A DNA stretch of 64,000 nucleotides from Ischnura elegans (Eukaryota; Arthropoda; Insecta; Odonata; Coenagrionidae). This document shows positions 1 through 10,490 of the stretch, in pieces. Location of the stretch: the NCBI RefSeq assembly GCF_921293095.1, contig NC_060254.1, forward strand, positions 496,001 to 560,000, read 5' to 3'. Position 1 is the first letter of the stretch. Every line of letters starts with the position of its first letter. Under the pieces are notes generated by a model. It made no database searches, had not been told where the DNA came from, and worked only from the letters and a program-made list of their open reading frames with translations. Made by a program: the position numbers and the translations under genes.

Positions 1-1
1 A

Positions 2-220
2 TTTTTTCAGAGTAAAGAGAAATATCGCAATGTTGTAACTAGATTATCAGCTGATTTTTTAATTGTTCCTCAACATCGAACCACTGCATTTGATAATTCA
101 TTTTCAGTTGTTGGGTCAAGGCTATGGAATGGTATTCCTGAACCAATCAAAACCGCAAAATCACTGATGTCTTTTAAAAATCTAATGTTCACTAAAATGC
201 TATTACAAGAAAAAATGTAA
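2..220 (+). pseudogene. C-terminal end of a non-LTR retrotransposon reverse transcriptase ORF
   Basis: An open frame enters from the window edge and ends in TAA at 218-220 (72 codons). The peptide has the tail seen in many arthropod Jockey/CR1-type ORF2 proteins: a run like FDNSFSVVGSRLWNGIP followed by a helix rich in K, S, F and L. This part lies after the reverse transcriptase domain and has no catalytic residues. A 3' tail with AATAAA and a short tandem repeat follows directly, as expected for a LINE 3' end. The rest of the element lies outside the window, so clade and intactness are unknown. The assignment rests on recognising the tail motif, not on a search. Confidence 0.6.
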
Positions 221-395
221 TTGTACCAATATGCCATTATATTCTGTTACAATTTATTTTCTATTTTTTTTTGCATGTATCTTATTCTTCTGTGCACTGA
301 GCTCTAATATGAATGTAAGCCCTTGTATGTTCTTAGTGGACCATAAAGGTCCAAGAACAATAAATATTTCTTTATTCTTTATTCTTTATTCTTTA
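221..395 (+). repeat. 3' UTR and tail of the LINE at the window start
   Basis: AT-rich 3' UTR with a small inverted repeat (GGACC...GGTCC near 338-352), an AATAAA signal at 359-364, and a tandem TTTATTC run at about 367-395. Simple-repeat tails of this kind mark the 3' end of many Jockey/CR1-like elements. Confidence 0.55.
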
Positions 396-832
396 GTATA
401 TATTTGATATATTATGACTCTGTCAATTAAACTATGACAGTTTTGGTCCATCAATGGTATGAAGGCGACCATGTGAATATGGCACGAGAAGGCAACGACA
501 GTAAAAGCTTTCAAATTTCTCGCTCACTGGGAACGTATTTTAATACTCTAGTACGGGCGTTGGTCTCATCCACAATCCCATTTCTAGCACGCGCCACTAA
601 CAGCTACATCCACATAATACTCTGCGAGCCACCTCTGCGGTGTTTGGCAGAAGGTGATCAATCACCAGCATGCAGCATGCATTTGGACTCCCACAAGCAC
701 ACCACACCGTCCAAAACCCGTCCCTTATACTAACATATTATACTACCATATGCTGTTATAAATAGAAATAAAATTAAGAAACATGCATTAAGTTTTACAT
801 AGGTTTCTAGGCTACACTACAAGTCATGCAAT
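396..832. other. Unassigned DNA between two LINE copies
   Basis: A 99-codon frame at 434-733 (+) has no recognisable domain and no supporting context. I see no RNA gene or repeat here. Confidence 0.5.
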
Positions 833-3626
833 CTATTTATGAGTTATACCGCTGCCGTTATAATCTCTTATTGATCGTGGAAAAAATGACATTCGGAATC
901 TGTCTGTTCTACAATCTATCTCTCTTATTTTATTTATATGATCTGATCTTCCGTAGTATGTAGGCGTCCGTAAGTTATGGCTAACTTCTTAAGAAAAGAC
1001 TCTGCTCTATAATTTATCTAAATGGTTTAGCCTATTTTTTAATCCACGGTCTGACAGACATTCCCATCCGAGATTATTAAAGAGGCCAGTTACACTAACA
1101 AGACTATCGTAACGACCTTTTGCGTCCCTGGCAGCTTTTCTTTACACGCGTTCTAACTCTGTTATTAAGCCTTTTTCATGAGGGCCCCAAACACTGGCAG
1201 CGTATTCCAAATGTGGTCTAACGAGGGAAATGTAGCTTATTTCTCTCACTTTGTCGTCGCACTTTCCTAATATTCTTTTAATAAAACCCATTTTACGATT
1301 GGCTTGACAGGTTATTTCTCGAATATGTTTATTCCACGATAGATCATTATTGAGTCTAACTCCTAGATATTTCACGGATTCAGCAGACTAATTGGGTACC
1401 CCGAATTATATAGTTACGGTGTAGGGAGTTATTTTTCTTCCAGAAATTCATTACTAAGCATTTTTTCAAATTTAATTCCAACTGCCATGCTTTGCACCAC
1501 GCTTGGATGGCAGCAAGGTCATTCGTTAGTTCATCCCTATCTTCGCTTGAACGGAATCCCCTGTAAACTACAGCGTCGTCTGCAAATAATCGTAGCTTAC
1601 TGTGTACTACTTCACCAAAGTCGTTTACATAAAGAAGGAATAGAAGTGGGCTAATGACACCACCCTGAGGGACACCAGAAGTGTTTCTAATCTCGTTGGA
1701 GACTGCACCGTCTAATACTACTCTTAGGACGCGGTCGCTCAAAAATTCTCTTATCCAGGAAATGGCATCTTCGTCTAGACCATAAGATTTCAGTTTTATT
1801 ATTAACTTTCCGTGGGGTACTTTATCAAATGCCTTTTTGAGATCAAGAAAAATCGCGTCTACTGGAATGTTGTCTTCTCCGGAGACTAAAATATCGTGGG
1901 CGAAAAGCGCTGACGGTGTTTCGCATGATGTACTTTTCCTGAATCCATGTTGAGTTCTCATTAAAAAGTTTTTCTCGTTTAGGTGTTTCATTACCGAGAT
2001 GACGACGGTGTGTTCAAGGACCTTGCATGAGATGGAAGCTTAAGATATCGCCCTGTAATTAGATGGCTGTTCCTTGTTTCCACTTTTGAATATTGGCGTT
2101 ACATTAGCAATTTTCCAGTCATTAGGTACTTCGTGTTGCTTGATGGATTTACGGAATATTAACTGCAAGAAGGAGGCCATTTCTGAATCTAGTTCTATAT
2201 ATATATACGCCAGAAGGGTTTTCGTCTGGACCAGGTGATTTATTTGGACTGAACGATTTCAATATATTTTCTATTCTGTGCGCATTAATGTCAATAGGCG
2301 GCATCTTTCGTATCCCAAGATTGTCAACTGTCTCGGATGAGTTCTCAGAAGGCTCAGTGAACACGCTCTTGAAGTAGGAATTTAATAAATTGGCTTTATC
2401 GGAACTGTTTGTCAACACATCTCCAATATCGTTTCTCAGCAAACAATAAGTAGAACTTTTACCTTGAACTTCCCTAACATAAGGCCAAAATGCCTTTGGG
2501 TTATCCCGTAACTGCTCTACTAGTGTTTTTCTTTTAAAATTCTTGAATGCATTCTTGAAGCTTCCTTCGTGGCGGCTTTAGTCATCCTATATTTTTTAAT
2601 TATTGACTCGCGTACATTAGCGGATAAATCCGTGCTGACTTTTTTTTCATTTTAGCTTGACACGCTCTCTGTCGCCTCAATGGTTTTCTCACTTCCGCGT
2701 CGTACCATCTCGGTTCGCTGTCTTCTTATACTGTTTTGCTAGGGATGTAGCTATTTATTCCCGAAGTTACGAGCGATTGAAAAGCTTTCCAAGTACTCTC
2801 TACATGTAACTTTAATATTGATTCTTGAAACGCGGGGAAAGCATTTTTCAGATGACTCATAAACCCATCAAAATCAGCTATTTTAAAAATGAAAACTTTG
2901 CGCTCTTTTTTAAAGTTTACAGCGGTATTTAGAGAAAACTTTGCTGTTACTACCCTATGGTCACTTATTCCTTCGACGGTGCTAACGTTCATTACCTGAT
3001 GAGGCATATTTGTCGCCAAAATATCAAGAATACTTTCTCCTCTGTTTGGTGCGGATGCTTTTTGAAACAATAAGTTGCATGTAAGTGTGTAATAAAGCCT
3101 CGTAAATCTCTTTATCCCTCCCATCAGAAATGAAGCTAAAGGTCTCCCAATCTGTAGAAGGTACGTTGAAATCTCCACCTACAATCAAGTTTCTTTCAGG
3201 ATACTTGGATGCTATGCTGTTTAGATGAGTTTGAGAATCCAACATTGACGTTATATCTGAGTTAGGTGGTCTGTAATACGAAAATAATAAAATAGTTTGG
3301 AATTTTGGACATTTAATTAAACACCACACAGATTCAACGCTGGTCTCAGTTACGGTTATCGCTTGGCTGACGATTGAATTCTCTACAGCTATAAAAACTC
3401 GGCCCCCAACTCGATTAATTCTATCTTTCCGATAAACAGTGAACGATTTTAGGAAGATCTCGTTGTCTGAATCATCATCTGTTAGCCAACTTTCTGTTCC
3501 AAAAATAACGTTACACTTCGTACTATGAATTATATGGTGGAATTCGGGAATCTTATTTCTTAAACTACGGCAATTCACCACAGCCACGAGGAAAACTTCG
3601 GAACTAGTATTATTGCTATTCGGCAC
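833..3626 (-). pseudogene. LINE ORF2 (CR1/L2-like): endonuclease plus reverse transcriptase, decayed
   Basis: Read on the minus strand, pieces in several frames line up as one LINE polyprotein. 3626-3024 carries the start of an APE-type endonuclease (NCRSLRNK, then GGDFNVPS). 3178-2726 continues it in another frame and has the SDHR motif typical of its C-terminus. 2442-2149 holds the SPNKSPGPDE lead-in to the reverse transcriptase. 1991-1380 is the core: DLKKAFDKVPH, GVPQGGVISP and the catalytic FADD box. 1375-833 is the thumb and C-terminal region (YLGVRL, LVRPHLEYAASVW), which runs through in-frame stops before ending near 833. It encodes target-primed reverse transcription machinery but is broken by several frameshifts and stops, so it is a dead copy. 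The clade call is from motif style only. Confidence 0.85.
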
Positions 3627-3726
3627 TAATTCTGATTTGCTCTTGTCGATTAGACTATTTGTAGGATGTATACCGCTGATAAATGGAAATGCATATGTTT
3701 TTGTCTCATCAATAAAATGAAGAACA
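3627..3726. other. Short spacer between LINE pieces
   Basis: Probably LINE 5' sequence or a junction. No independent feature is visible. Confidence 0.3.
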
Positions 3727-3932
3727 TACGCGAGAAGGGATTTCGTTCGGACCAGGTGATTTATTTGGACTTAGTGATTTCAATATATTTTCTATTCCGT
3801 GCGTAGTAATGTCAACAGGTGGCATCTTTCGTATGCAGAGATTGTCCACTGTTTCAAATGAGTTCTCAGAAGGCTCGGAGAACACGCTGTTGAAGTAGGA
3901 ATTTAATAAATTGGCTTTATCGGAACTGTTAA
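3727..3932 (-). pseudogene. Second fragment of the same LINE family
   Basis: About 206 bp that closely match 2203-2411, on the same strand. Both encode the segment running from NSSDKANLLNSYF to SPNKSPGP. The match stops at both ends, so this is an isolated piece of the pre-RT linker 5' of the longer copy. It differs from the longer copy at several codons, which suggests a separate insertion or an old internal duplication. Confidence 0.75.
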
Positions 3933-4577
3933 CTTTGTCATTTATGAGCTCATGAGAAGAACCATTCTCAGAAAAAAACCGAACGCAACCAACACGCGCT
4001 ATATGAGAAAGAAGTAATGACAACAACGCAGCGAATACCCTGTTTACACTATGCATGTATTGACCTCGATCCGTACCCGCGTACCATCAAAACGTCGCAC
4101 AAACGCGCAGAGTTACCATGGTAGGCCTTATATTAATACCTAACCCTGCCGAGCTTACCATAGTGCGCCGAGAAAAAAAGAGTTAGGAAATGAAGATCGA
4201 TGCATATACAATTCTTTCGCGCCGTTGCAATCTTGATACAATAATTGATATTTCATAAATAACTCTGGTATATCAAAGATATATGGCAACGAGTGAAGAG
4301 ATTATTGAGCAGGTAATGGAAGGACATAAGGGGAAAGTTTTTTCTGATGTTCTATTTAGCAAATGATAGCGGATATTCTATACCAAACCAGTTTTATGTA
4401 TTTCTCTATGAAAAATCTAACCTAAAACCATATATCCTTAAACTATACTTCACATATGATGGAAAAGAACAAACATGCATATAGTATAAACCAATTAAAA
4501 TCGTTGTATACTGGATTTCACGATAAAATTCGCCATAAATACCTATAACATTTAGATGAAGACATGGAGAAATCAAT
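3933..4577. other. Unassigned AT-rich DNA
   Basis: No open frame with recognisable features, no RNA gene and no repeat noted. It forms the left flank of the copia LTR. Confidence 0.5.
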
Positions 4578-4822
4578 TGTTAAGAATTATGTGAATAATT
4601 TTGTAATATCTGGTGTGTGTGTTGTGTGCGCATGCTAATTGTAGATGCTCAGCGGTGTGATGTAAGTGGGCAAGTGGCTGTCACTCACTAGCCAACGGTC
4701 AGTCATGTTGGTGAAAGATCGGAGCGATCTCTTTGTATTGAACAATAGATCGTTACTATATTAAAGCTGATCTTTAACTTAACGTCTTATTTTATTTCTC
4801 GCGAACCATACCTTTCTCAACA
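4578..4822 (+). mobile_element. 5' LTR of a Ty1/copia retrotransposon
   Basis: 245 bp that start TGTTAAGA and end TCTCAACA, an imperfect inverted pair with the canonical TG...CA ends. A tRNA primer-binding site follows at once and a copia gag frame starts 51 bp later. The size is close to the 276-bp LTR of Drosophila copia. The left edge was chosen from the inverted end match. No matching 3' LTR was found in the window, so the edge cannot be confirmed by alignment. Confidence 0.7.
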
Positions 4823-4837
4823 GGTTATGGGCCCAGC
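4823..4837 (+). promoter_or_regulatory. copia primer-binding site, initiator tRNA-Met half-molecule
   Basis: GGTTATGGGCCCAGC is complementary to the anticodon arm of eukaryotic initiator tRNA-Met, whose anticodon stem-loop reads GCTGGGCCCATAACC. Copia-group elements prime from an internally cut half of this tRNA rather than its 3' end, so the site supports the copia assignment of the LTR and gag. Confidence 0.88.
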
Positions 4838-4873
4838 TACGGTTTTTTGCGAAATTCGTGAGTTGGTTAAGCT

Positions 4874-5531
4874 TTGAAGATCGCGAGGAGGTCGTTTCCC
4901 GTCATGGCTGACGAAAGTCTGACGAAGAACATTGTTAAATTCGATGGAAAGAATTTCCAACTATGGAAATTCCTAATCGAAACTGTGCTTAACGCGTGCG
5001 GTTTGTTGGACGTGGTGACCGCAGCAGCAGAAAATCCGGGGGATTTGGAAGGTGCTGCAGGGAAGTTGTGGCTGAGAAATAACGCTAAAGCCATGGGCAT
5101 TAATTCGTCATCAGTGGAATACTCACAGCTGGAGTATTTAGTTACGTGCGCCACCGCGCATGATATGTGGGAGAAGCTTTGCTTAGTACACGAGCAAAAG
5201 TCGGAGGCTAATAAATTGTTACCCATGAAAACATTTTATGAGTATAAGATGACGCCAAACGAATCAGTTGTACTCCATGTGACGAGATGGCAGAACATCG
5301 CGAGCCAACTGAAGGACGTCGGAGATCAGCTTTCCGAGTTGTCATTGATGGCGAAAATCTTGGGAAGTCTACCCTCGAAATTCCATTCCTTGGTGACAGC
5401 GAGGGACAACGAACGCTGCACCGAAGGAGCAGACGGTTCAACGCCTGCAAGAAAGGCTCCTTGCTGAGGAAAGAGGAGTCACTGAAATGGAAGACGGAGC
5501 GAGTGCCTTTGCCGCGGAGTCGGAGACGATG
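4874..5531 (+). pseudogene. gag: copia Gag, N-terminal part (UBN2/DUF4219-like)
   Basis: The frame starts at 4874; a second ATG at 4904 begins MADESLTKN and is the likelier start. The protein shows the copia-group Gag pattern: a tryptophan-containing KFDGKNFQLWKF segment, then the AKAMGINSSS, TAHDMWEKL and KILGSLPSKF segments that build the capsid-like domain. Gag packages element RNA in cytoplasmic particles. The first frame stops at 5467, but the recognisable coil QRLQERLLAEE continues in a different frame from about 5421, so a frameshift lies near 5410. The frame is then cut at 5531 by the CACAGTG-ended element and resumes at 8868. It is inactive. Confidence 0.85.
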
Positions 5532-6353
5532 CACAGTGGGCTAGAATCGAAAAAAGCTGGCCAAAACCTCAAAATCGATTTTTTTGAGCTAGGAAGTTGA
5601 AACTTCGCATACACATTCTCAAATAAATTGTGCATAACTACCCAGATTATTTTGGTCCTGTGTTTTCACTTTAACAATATATGTGAGGTGAAAGTTGAGC
5701 AAATTTAGCGAAAAACGACCACCCTCGATTTTTTCTGAAAATTGCCGACTTTATCCTCGTGCAGTGGTTTTATAAATAGTTTTATCGACAAAACGGTTAT
5801 ACCATCCTAATTGACACTTCTTATTCTTTCATTTGAAGGGTTTTTAAAGATTTTGTTTCATCAATAACCATAGATACATAACAAAATGGCGGAGCCTGTT
5901 TTCAACCCATTTTTTCACATAAACGTAGAAAAAAAGTAGACATTGTCACCGGCTTACACTAAGTAACTTATATCATGTCGTTCTTTGAAGCTTCTATATT
6001 GTGAATCTAAAGTCAAACCTTGCACCAATTTGCAACCCCGAATTTTAAATAGTTTTTTCGAACGCACGGACGACTCCGGTTCTGGCCGGTGGCGGCGGAG
6101 AGTACGGCGACGCGGCAAGCGGGGTGATGCAATATGGTCTCATTCACTTTTATGTGTGGATAACAGATATATTAGTGACAGAAAATAATCACCAGAAAAT
6201 AAAATTTATAAATATTGCTACGAATGACTCTCATTATGCAATCGCTGGGCACTGCAAGAGGTGCACTGAAAGGTTTCCTTCTTTGAGTGCATTCCATGGA
6301 AAATGGACTTAAATCGCGTGCTTAAAGTGTGGAAACGGACTCTTTTACTAACT
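5532..6353 (+). repeat. Left long terminal inverted repeat
   Basis: About 822 bp whose reverse complement is found at 8042-8862 with few differences. It holds a GC-rich patch near 6070-6125, mirrored near 8275-8330. Two short frames inside (67 and 62 codons) occur as identical mirror copies in both arms, which shows high arm-to-arm identity rather than genes. Confidence 0.92.
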
Positions 6354-6624
6354 AATAAACGTTTTAACAATAACAGATAATATATTCCTTAAACGTGATT
6401 GAAAATGGCTCAATACAGTACTTGATTTTGCCGAATTTTTCCAAATCAAGTACTGTCTTGGTGCTTGAAGAGTTCATTATTCTTATCCAGTAAGGTTATT
6501 TAATTTATATTCTTGATTTAAAGCAATTAATAACTATTCCTTATGCAGCACAATTTACATATTGCTCTAGTTTAGTCAGTGCAGATGGACGTCAATTCAT
6601 TTTTTCAGGGTTGTATCGAGAGAA

Positions 6625-7598
6625 CGACTAGGAGGAAAACGAATGCAAAAGGAAGATACAGTGACCATCCTCGGAGGCAAGAACTCTTGCCAAGTGGATA
6701 AAATGCAACCCCGAGTATTATGTTATGTCAGATTAAGAGGCCCTCTCACTAATTAATTGTGTCCATGCAGCTCACAAAATTTCGGTGCAAGGGTCTTCGA
6801 AAATCTGAAATGCCAGGGATATAATATTAACCCAAGCGATGAGAGAGTGACGCGAGTATATGACTTCATTTACCCGAGTGAAATTATTGTAGCAGAGGTT
6901 ATATAAGAAGTTTCCAAAAATGGTTCTGCATCTTACTGCGACTCGAATCTTAACGTACATTTCCACAGATCCAAGTTTCGCGTCGCATATAAAGTGCACT
7001 TAAATTTGCAAACACGGCTTTGGCAGCAGTTAGGACATGCGCAATATAATCACACGTGGGAACGAGGGCCTATGTCTCATGAATTATTGCTCGTGAGCAC
7101 CTTTGTGCCTTCTTGTTTAGGTAAAAAATGCTGTTCCTTAGGCCAAGCATGAAACAGGCACGAGTATTCAAAAGTCATCACAATTATTCTAGATTTCCTC
7201 TCCAAATAATTTAATTTTCTCTCTCTCACACTGACGCTTTAAATACAATTATGGTATGCCACCAACCGTACATAAGGTCTTCATTCAAGGAGCTGACATT
7301 GCAAAAGAGTCCATTCTTAATTGCGACAACTGACAGGGGAAGCGATATAGGCACGGTATAAGGACGTGAGAAAGTTCCGTGAACGGTTGACTAGAAAAAT
7401 GACACGAGTGGCCACAAATAGGGATTTATTCCGAAGACAACTCCTAATGTCATAACTGATAATGACAAAAATTACGCCGATTAAACTGGAAGAAACACAC
7501 AGCTTGCCGAAAAATGTAATGGATCTGTTTTTGAAAAAGGAAAACAATGCTTTAGCTCAGACAGTGAAAGTGATAAAAACTCGTCAGATATTGAATGA
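6625..7598 (+). pseudogene. Possible transposase remnant inside the CACAGTG-ended element
   Basis: The interior between the arms has no long intact frame. A broken plus-strand reading from about 6625 aligns in frame with the minus-strand reading of a diverged copy at 17280-18160; both share segments such as DTVTILGGK, CQVDKMQPR and SEIIVAE. Near 7550-7598 the reading ends in an acidic serine-rich tail (SSDSESDKNSSDIE, then TGA) of the sort seen at transposase C-termini. No catalytic triad or zinc finger could be assigned. Stops interrupt it. Calling it a transposase is inference from position and from conservation between copies. Confidence 0.35.
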
Positions 7599-8041
7599 AA
7601 AACAGTAACCTTTTATTGCTGACAGTGATAATTGCAGTATGTTAGTTGGGAAAAGTGTAAATTGTGTTGCTTTTGTTTAAGTTATGTTTGTATGGTAAAA
7701 TATTTCTGAAAGATAACCATTTTGTCAACAGCGCAGTTTAATAAGAATAATGACGTTGATATATAGGTAAGAGATTTAAATCAATACTTTAAATTGAGCA
7801 TAAGGCATACATTAAAATGAACTGTATTTCTTAGAAAGAATACATTATTTGATGTGAGCAATATGCCTTCCGAAACTTTTAAAGCTAGCAGGAGTTCAGA
7901 CCAAAAACAAGTTCGAAGGGCTCGGCACTACAACAATACTATAAAACGACCGTTGTCAGAAGGCCTATAAATATGTATGGCAGGTTAGGAATTGGAGGCT
8001 ATGGGTCATCGAGGGCTCTTGCCTAGATATAGAGCTTGTTT

Positions 8042-8862
8042 GTTAATAAATGAGTCCGTTTCCCCACTTTAAGCACGCGATTTAAGTCCATTTTCCATGG
8101 AATGCACTCAAAGAAGGAAACCTTTCAGTGCACCTCTTGCAGTGCCCAGCGATTGCATAATGAGAGTCATTCGTAGCAATATTTATAAATTTTATTTTCT
8201 GGTGATTATTTTCTGTCACTAATATATCTGTTATCCACACATAAAAGTGAATGAGACCATATTGCATCACCCCGCTTGCCGCGTCGCCGTACTCTCCGCC
8301 GCCACCGGCCAGAACCGGAGTCGTCCGTGCGTTCGAAAAAACTATTTAAAATTCGGGGTTGCAAATTGGTGCAAGGTTTGACTTTAGATTCACAATATAG
8401 AAGCTTCAAAGAACGACATGATATAAGTTACTTAGTGTAAGCCGGTGACAATGTCTACTTTTTTTCTACGTTTATGTGAAAAAATGGGTTGAAAACAGGC
8501 TCCGCCATTTTGTTATGTATCTATGGTTATTGATGAAACAAAATCTTTAAAAACCCTTCAAATGAAAGAATAAGAAGTTTCAATTAGGATGGTATAACCG
8601 TTTTGTCGATAAAACTATTTATAAAACCACTGCACGAGGATAAAGTCGGCAATTTTCAGAAAAAATCGAGGGTGGTCGTTTTTCGCTAAATTTGCTCAAC
8701 TTTCACCTCACATATATTGTTAAAGTGAAAACACAGGACCAAAATAATCTGGGTAGTTATGCACAATTTATTTGAGAATGTGTATGCGAAGTTTCAACTT
8801 CCTAGCTCAAAAAAATCGATTTTGAGGTTTTGGCCAGCTTTTTTCGATTCTAGCCCACTGTG
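8042..8862 (-). repeat. Right long terminal inverted repeat
   Basis: Reverse complement of 5532-6353. It ends in CCCACTGTG at 8862, immediately before the second CGATG duplication. Confidence 0.92.
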
Positions 8863-8867
8863 CGATG

Positions 8868-9540
8868 GTGAGACATTCCAAGGAGAAGAGAGAGAATAAA
8901 AATTCAGGTATTTTCAAGGGTTATGAGTGTGGAAAACCTGGGAATCTTGCAAGAAATTGCAGGAGGAAAAGGATGAAAAAGAGTAGGTAAGAAGAAACGA
9001 ATCTGTAAGTGCATTCATTGTTACGGACGTAGATGCTGCATCAGGGAAAAACATTACGAAGCCGGAGCGTGCGGTACGCGATGCGATACTGTCAACAGAT
9101 ACAAATATGCGTGGGTAACAGACAGTGGTGCTTCAAAGCACATTTGTTTCAGAAAGGAGTGGTTTTTTGAGTTGACGCCCTGTGATAATGTTAGCATAAC
9201 GTTTGGGGGCAATACGATGCCGGAAGCAAAAGGCGTTGGAACTGTTCTTATCCAGAGGTACGTGAACAATCAGTAGGAGAATGGAAAAAAAGAGAATGTA
9301 CTTTTCGTGCCGCAATTGAGAAAGAATCTTTTTTCCGTGGGTGTATGCACTGCTCGTGGATTTAAGGTTGAGTTCGTTCGTGACGAGGTGCTGATTTATG
9401 AAGGAGACATGGTAGTAGCCAAGGGTGTCAAACAAAAGAATGAGGTTAATCGCATGATGTTCGTGGTATCAGATTGGCAAGCGAGTAGATTAATTCCAAT
9501 GTTTTCAGCACAATTTCTCGGAAAAGTCATTACCAATTGA
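8868..9540 (+). pseudogene. pol: copia Gag zinc knuckle, protease and pre-integrase segment
   Basis: This continues the gag frame that was cut at 5531. A nucleocapsid zinc knuckle comes first (YECGKPGNLARNC). Its first cysteine is replaced by glycine and its histidine by asparagine, so metal binding is probably lost. In another frame follows the aspartic protease signature DSGAS (Asp codon at 9121), as in copia-group proteases. After an in-frame stop near 9274 the same frame resumes with LRKNLFSVG and KVEFVRDEVLIYEGD, the GAG_pre-integrase region ahead of integrase. Homology fades by 9540. Integrase, reverse transcriptase and the 3' LTR are missing on this strand. It is dead. Confidence 0.82.
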
Positions 9541-9990
9541 AATATAACACAATGGAAAATCCATTCCTAATTCGAAAGAACGCAGTGACCATGCAGCCAT
9601 CGACATCGATTCCAAGTCACGTATTGGCCTCCACTCAACTTGGCAACTCACCTGATAGTATTCCCATCGTTTCCAAGTCTCGTATTCACCCCAACCCCAC
9701 TTGCCAACCACAGCTTCTCTCTGTCATTATTATCTTACTCCTCATTAGTATATAAGCATCTGCATCGGAAACGAGCATCATTACACGATTGATAAATATG
9801 AGCGTCGCACTATAGAGAGAACCCGAATCTCGCCCGGAGTACACCAATCTCCTGGTGGAGAAGCAGTGACTTCCGGACACATACATCGTCTACATCCCTC
9901 ATCGAAACACAGATTTTGTGCTTTCGGTGCTCTTTAATTCAGTTTACTACTGAGTATTCTGGCACCAGAGAAAGACGTTTGAGGTGATTA
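9541..9990 (+). promoter_or_regulatory. Possible LTR or promoter-like segment with TATA box
   Basis: This follows the truncated copia pol. A TATATAAG box at about 9749-9756 lies upstream of a moderately GC-rich leader, and TGGCACCAG near 9960 could be a primer-site-like string. No paired LTR and no TG...CA boundary could be fixed. A solo LTR of another retrotransposon is possible but not shown. Confidence 0.2.
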
Positions 9991-10004
9991 CGGATTTACC
10001 GATC

Positions 10005-10490
10005 CTGGCACATGACGTCACAGCATCATCTACCTTAAATATCTTCCACATTTGAATAGATAAATTTTTGCTTTAAACGGCATAGCTGTAAGCATTTTAT
10101 TATCCTTCGAATACAACCATCAAATATCCTTATACTCATTCATGGTCCATGGTAAGGGTACAAGGGTATCTTATTTGCAGAGTAAGCGTTTTGTCAGTTA
10201 TTAAAAAAATGTTCCTCCTGCAACGTTATACACGAATCATTGACTATTATTTATGAATTCAACCCGTATGTCTCTAAAAGTGAATGCCGAAGCTGGCACA
10301 TGACGTAACAGCACCATCTAACTTAAATACCTTCCACACTTCAATAGATAAATGTATGCTTTAAACGGCATGGTTGCTAGCATTTTATTACCTCTCGGAT
10401 GAAAGAATTAAATTTTCTCAGACCCTTGAGGGTCCATTGCCAGGGTGCAAAGTTATTTCACGATATATCGTTTTGACGTCTATTACAGAA
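10005..10490 (+). repeat. Two-copy tandem repeat, period about 288 bp
   Basis: CTGGCACATGACGT begins at 10005 and again at 10293. Both copies continue with matching blocks: a CACCATCTAxCTTAAATAxCTTCCACA-like run, AATAGATAAAT, TTTAAACGGCAT, AGCATTTTATTA, and a GGTCCATxG...AGGGT segment. The copies are diverged, so the duplication is old. Confidence 0.75.

Larger units (their letters stand above)
5532..8862. mobile_element. Transib-like DNA transposon with ~820-bp inverted repeats
   Basis: A 3,331-bp insertion into copia gag. Its ends are CACAGTGGGCTAG and the reverse complement, and it is flanked by the direct repeat CGATG (5527-5531 and 8863-8867). The copia reading frame resumes across the flanks once one CGATG is discounted, which fixes the boundaries to the base. 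A 5-bp GC-containing duplication plus CAC...GTG ends is the pattern of the Transib superfamily, whose ends resemble the RAG recombination heptamer CACAGTG. Chapaev/CMC elements also start with CAC but usually duplicate 2-4 bp. I could not recognise a Transib catalytic core inside, so the superfamily is inferred from the ends alone. Confidence 0.75.

Noticed and set aside
434..733. 99-codon gene
   Set aside because: No motif, no context and no codon pattern distinct from its flanks.
5985..8409. Two pairs of identical 62- and 67-codon proteins
   Set aside because: They are mirror copies inside the two arms of the inverted repeat. Identity reflects the arms, not selection on a protein.
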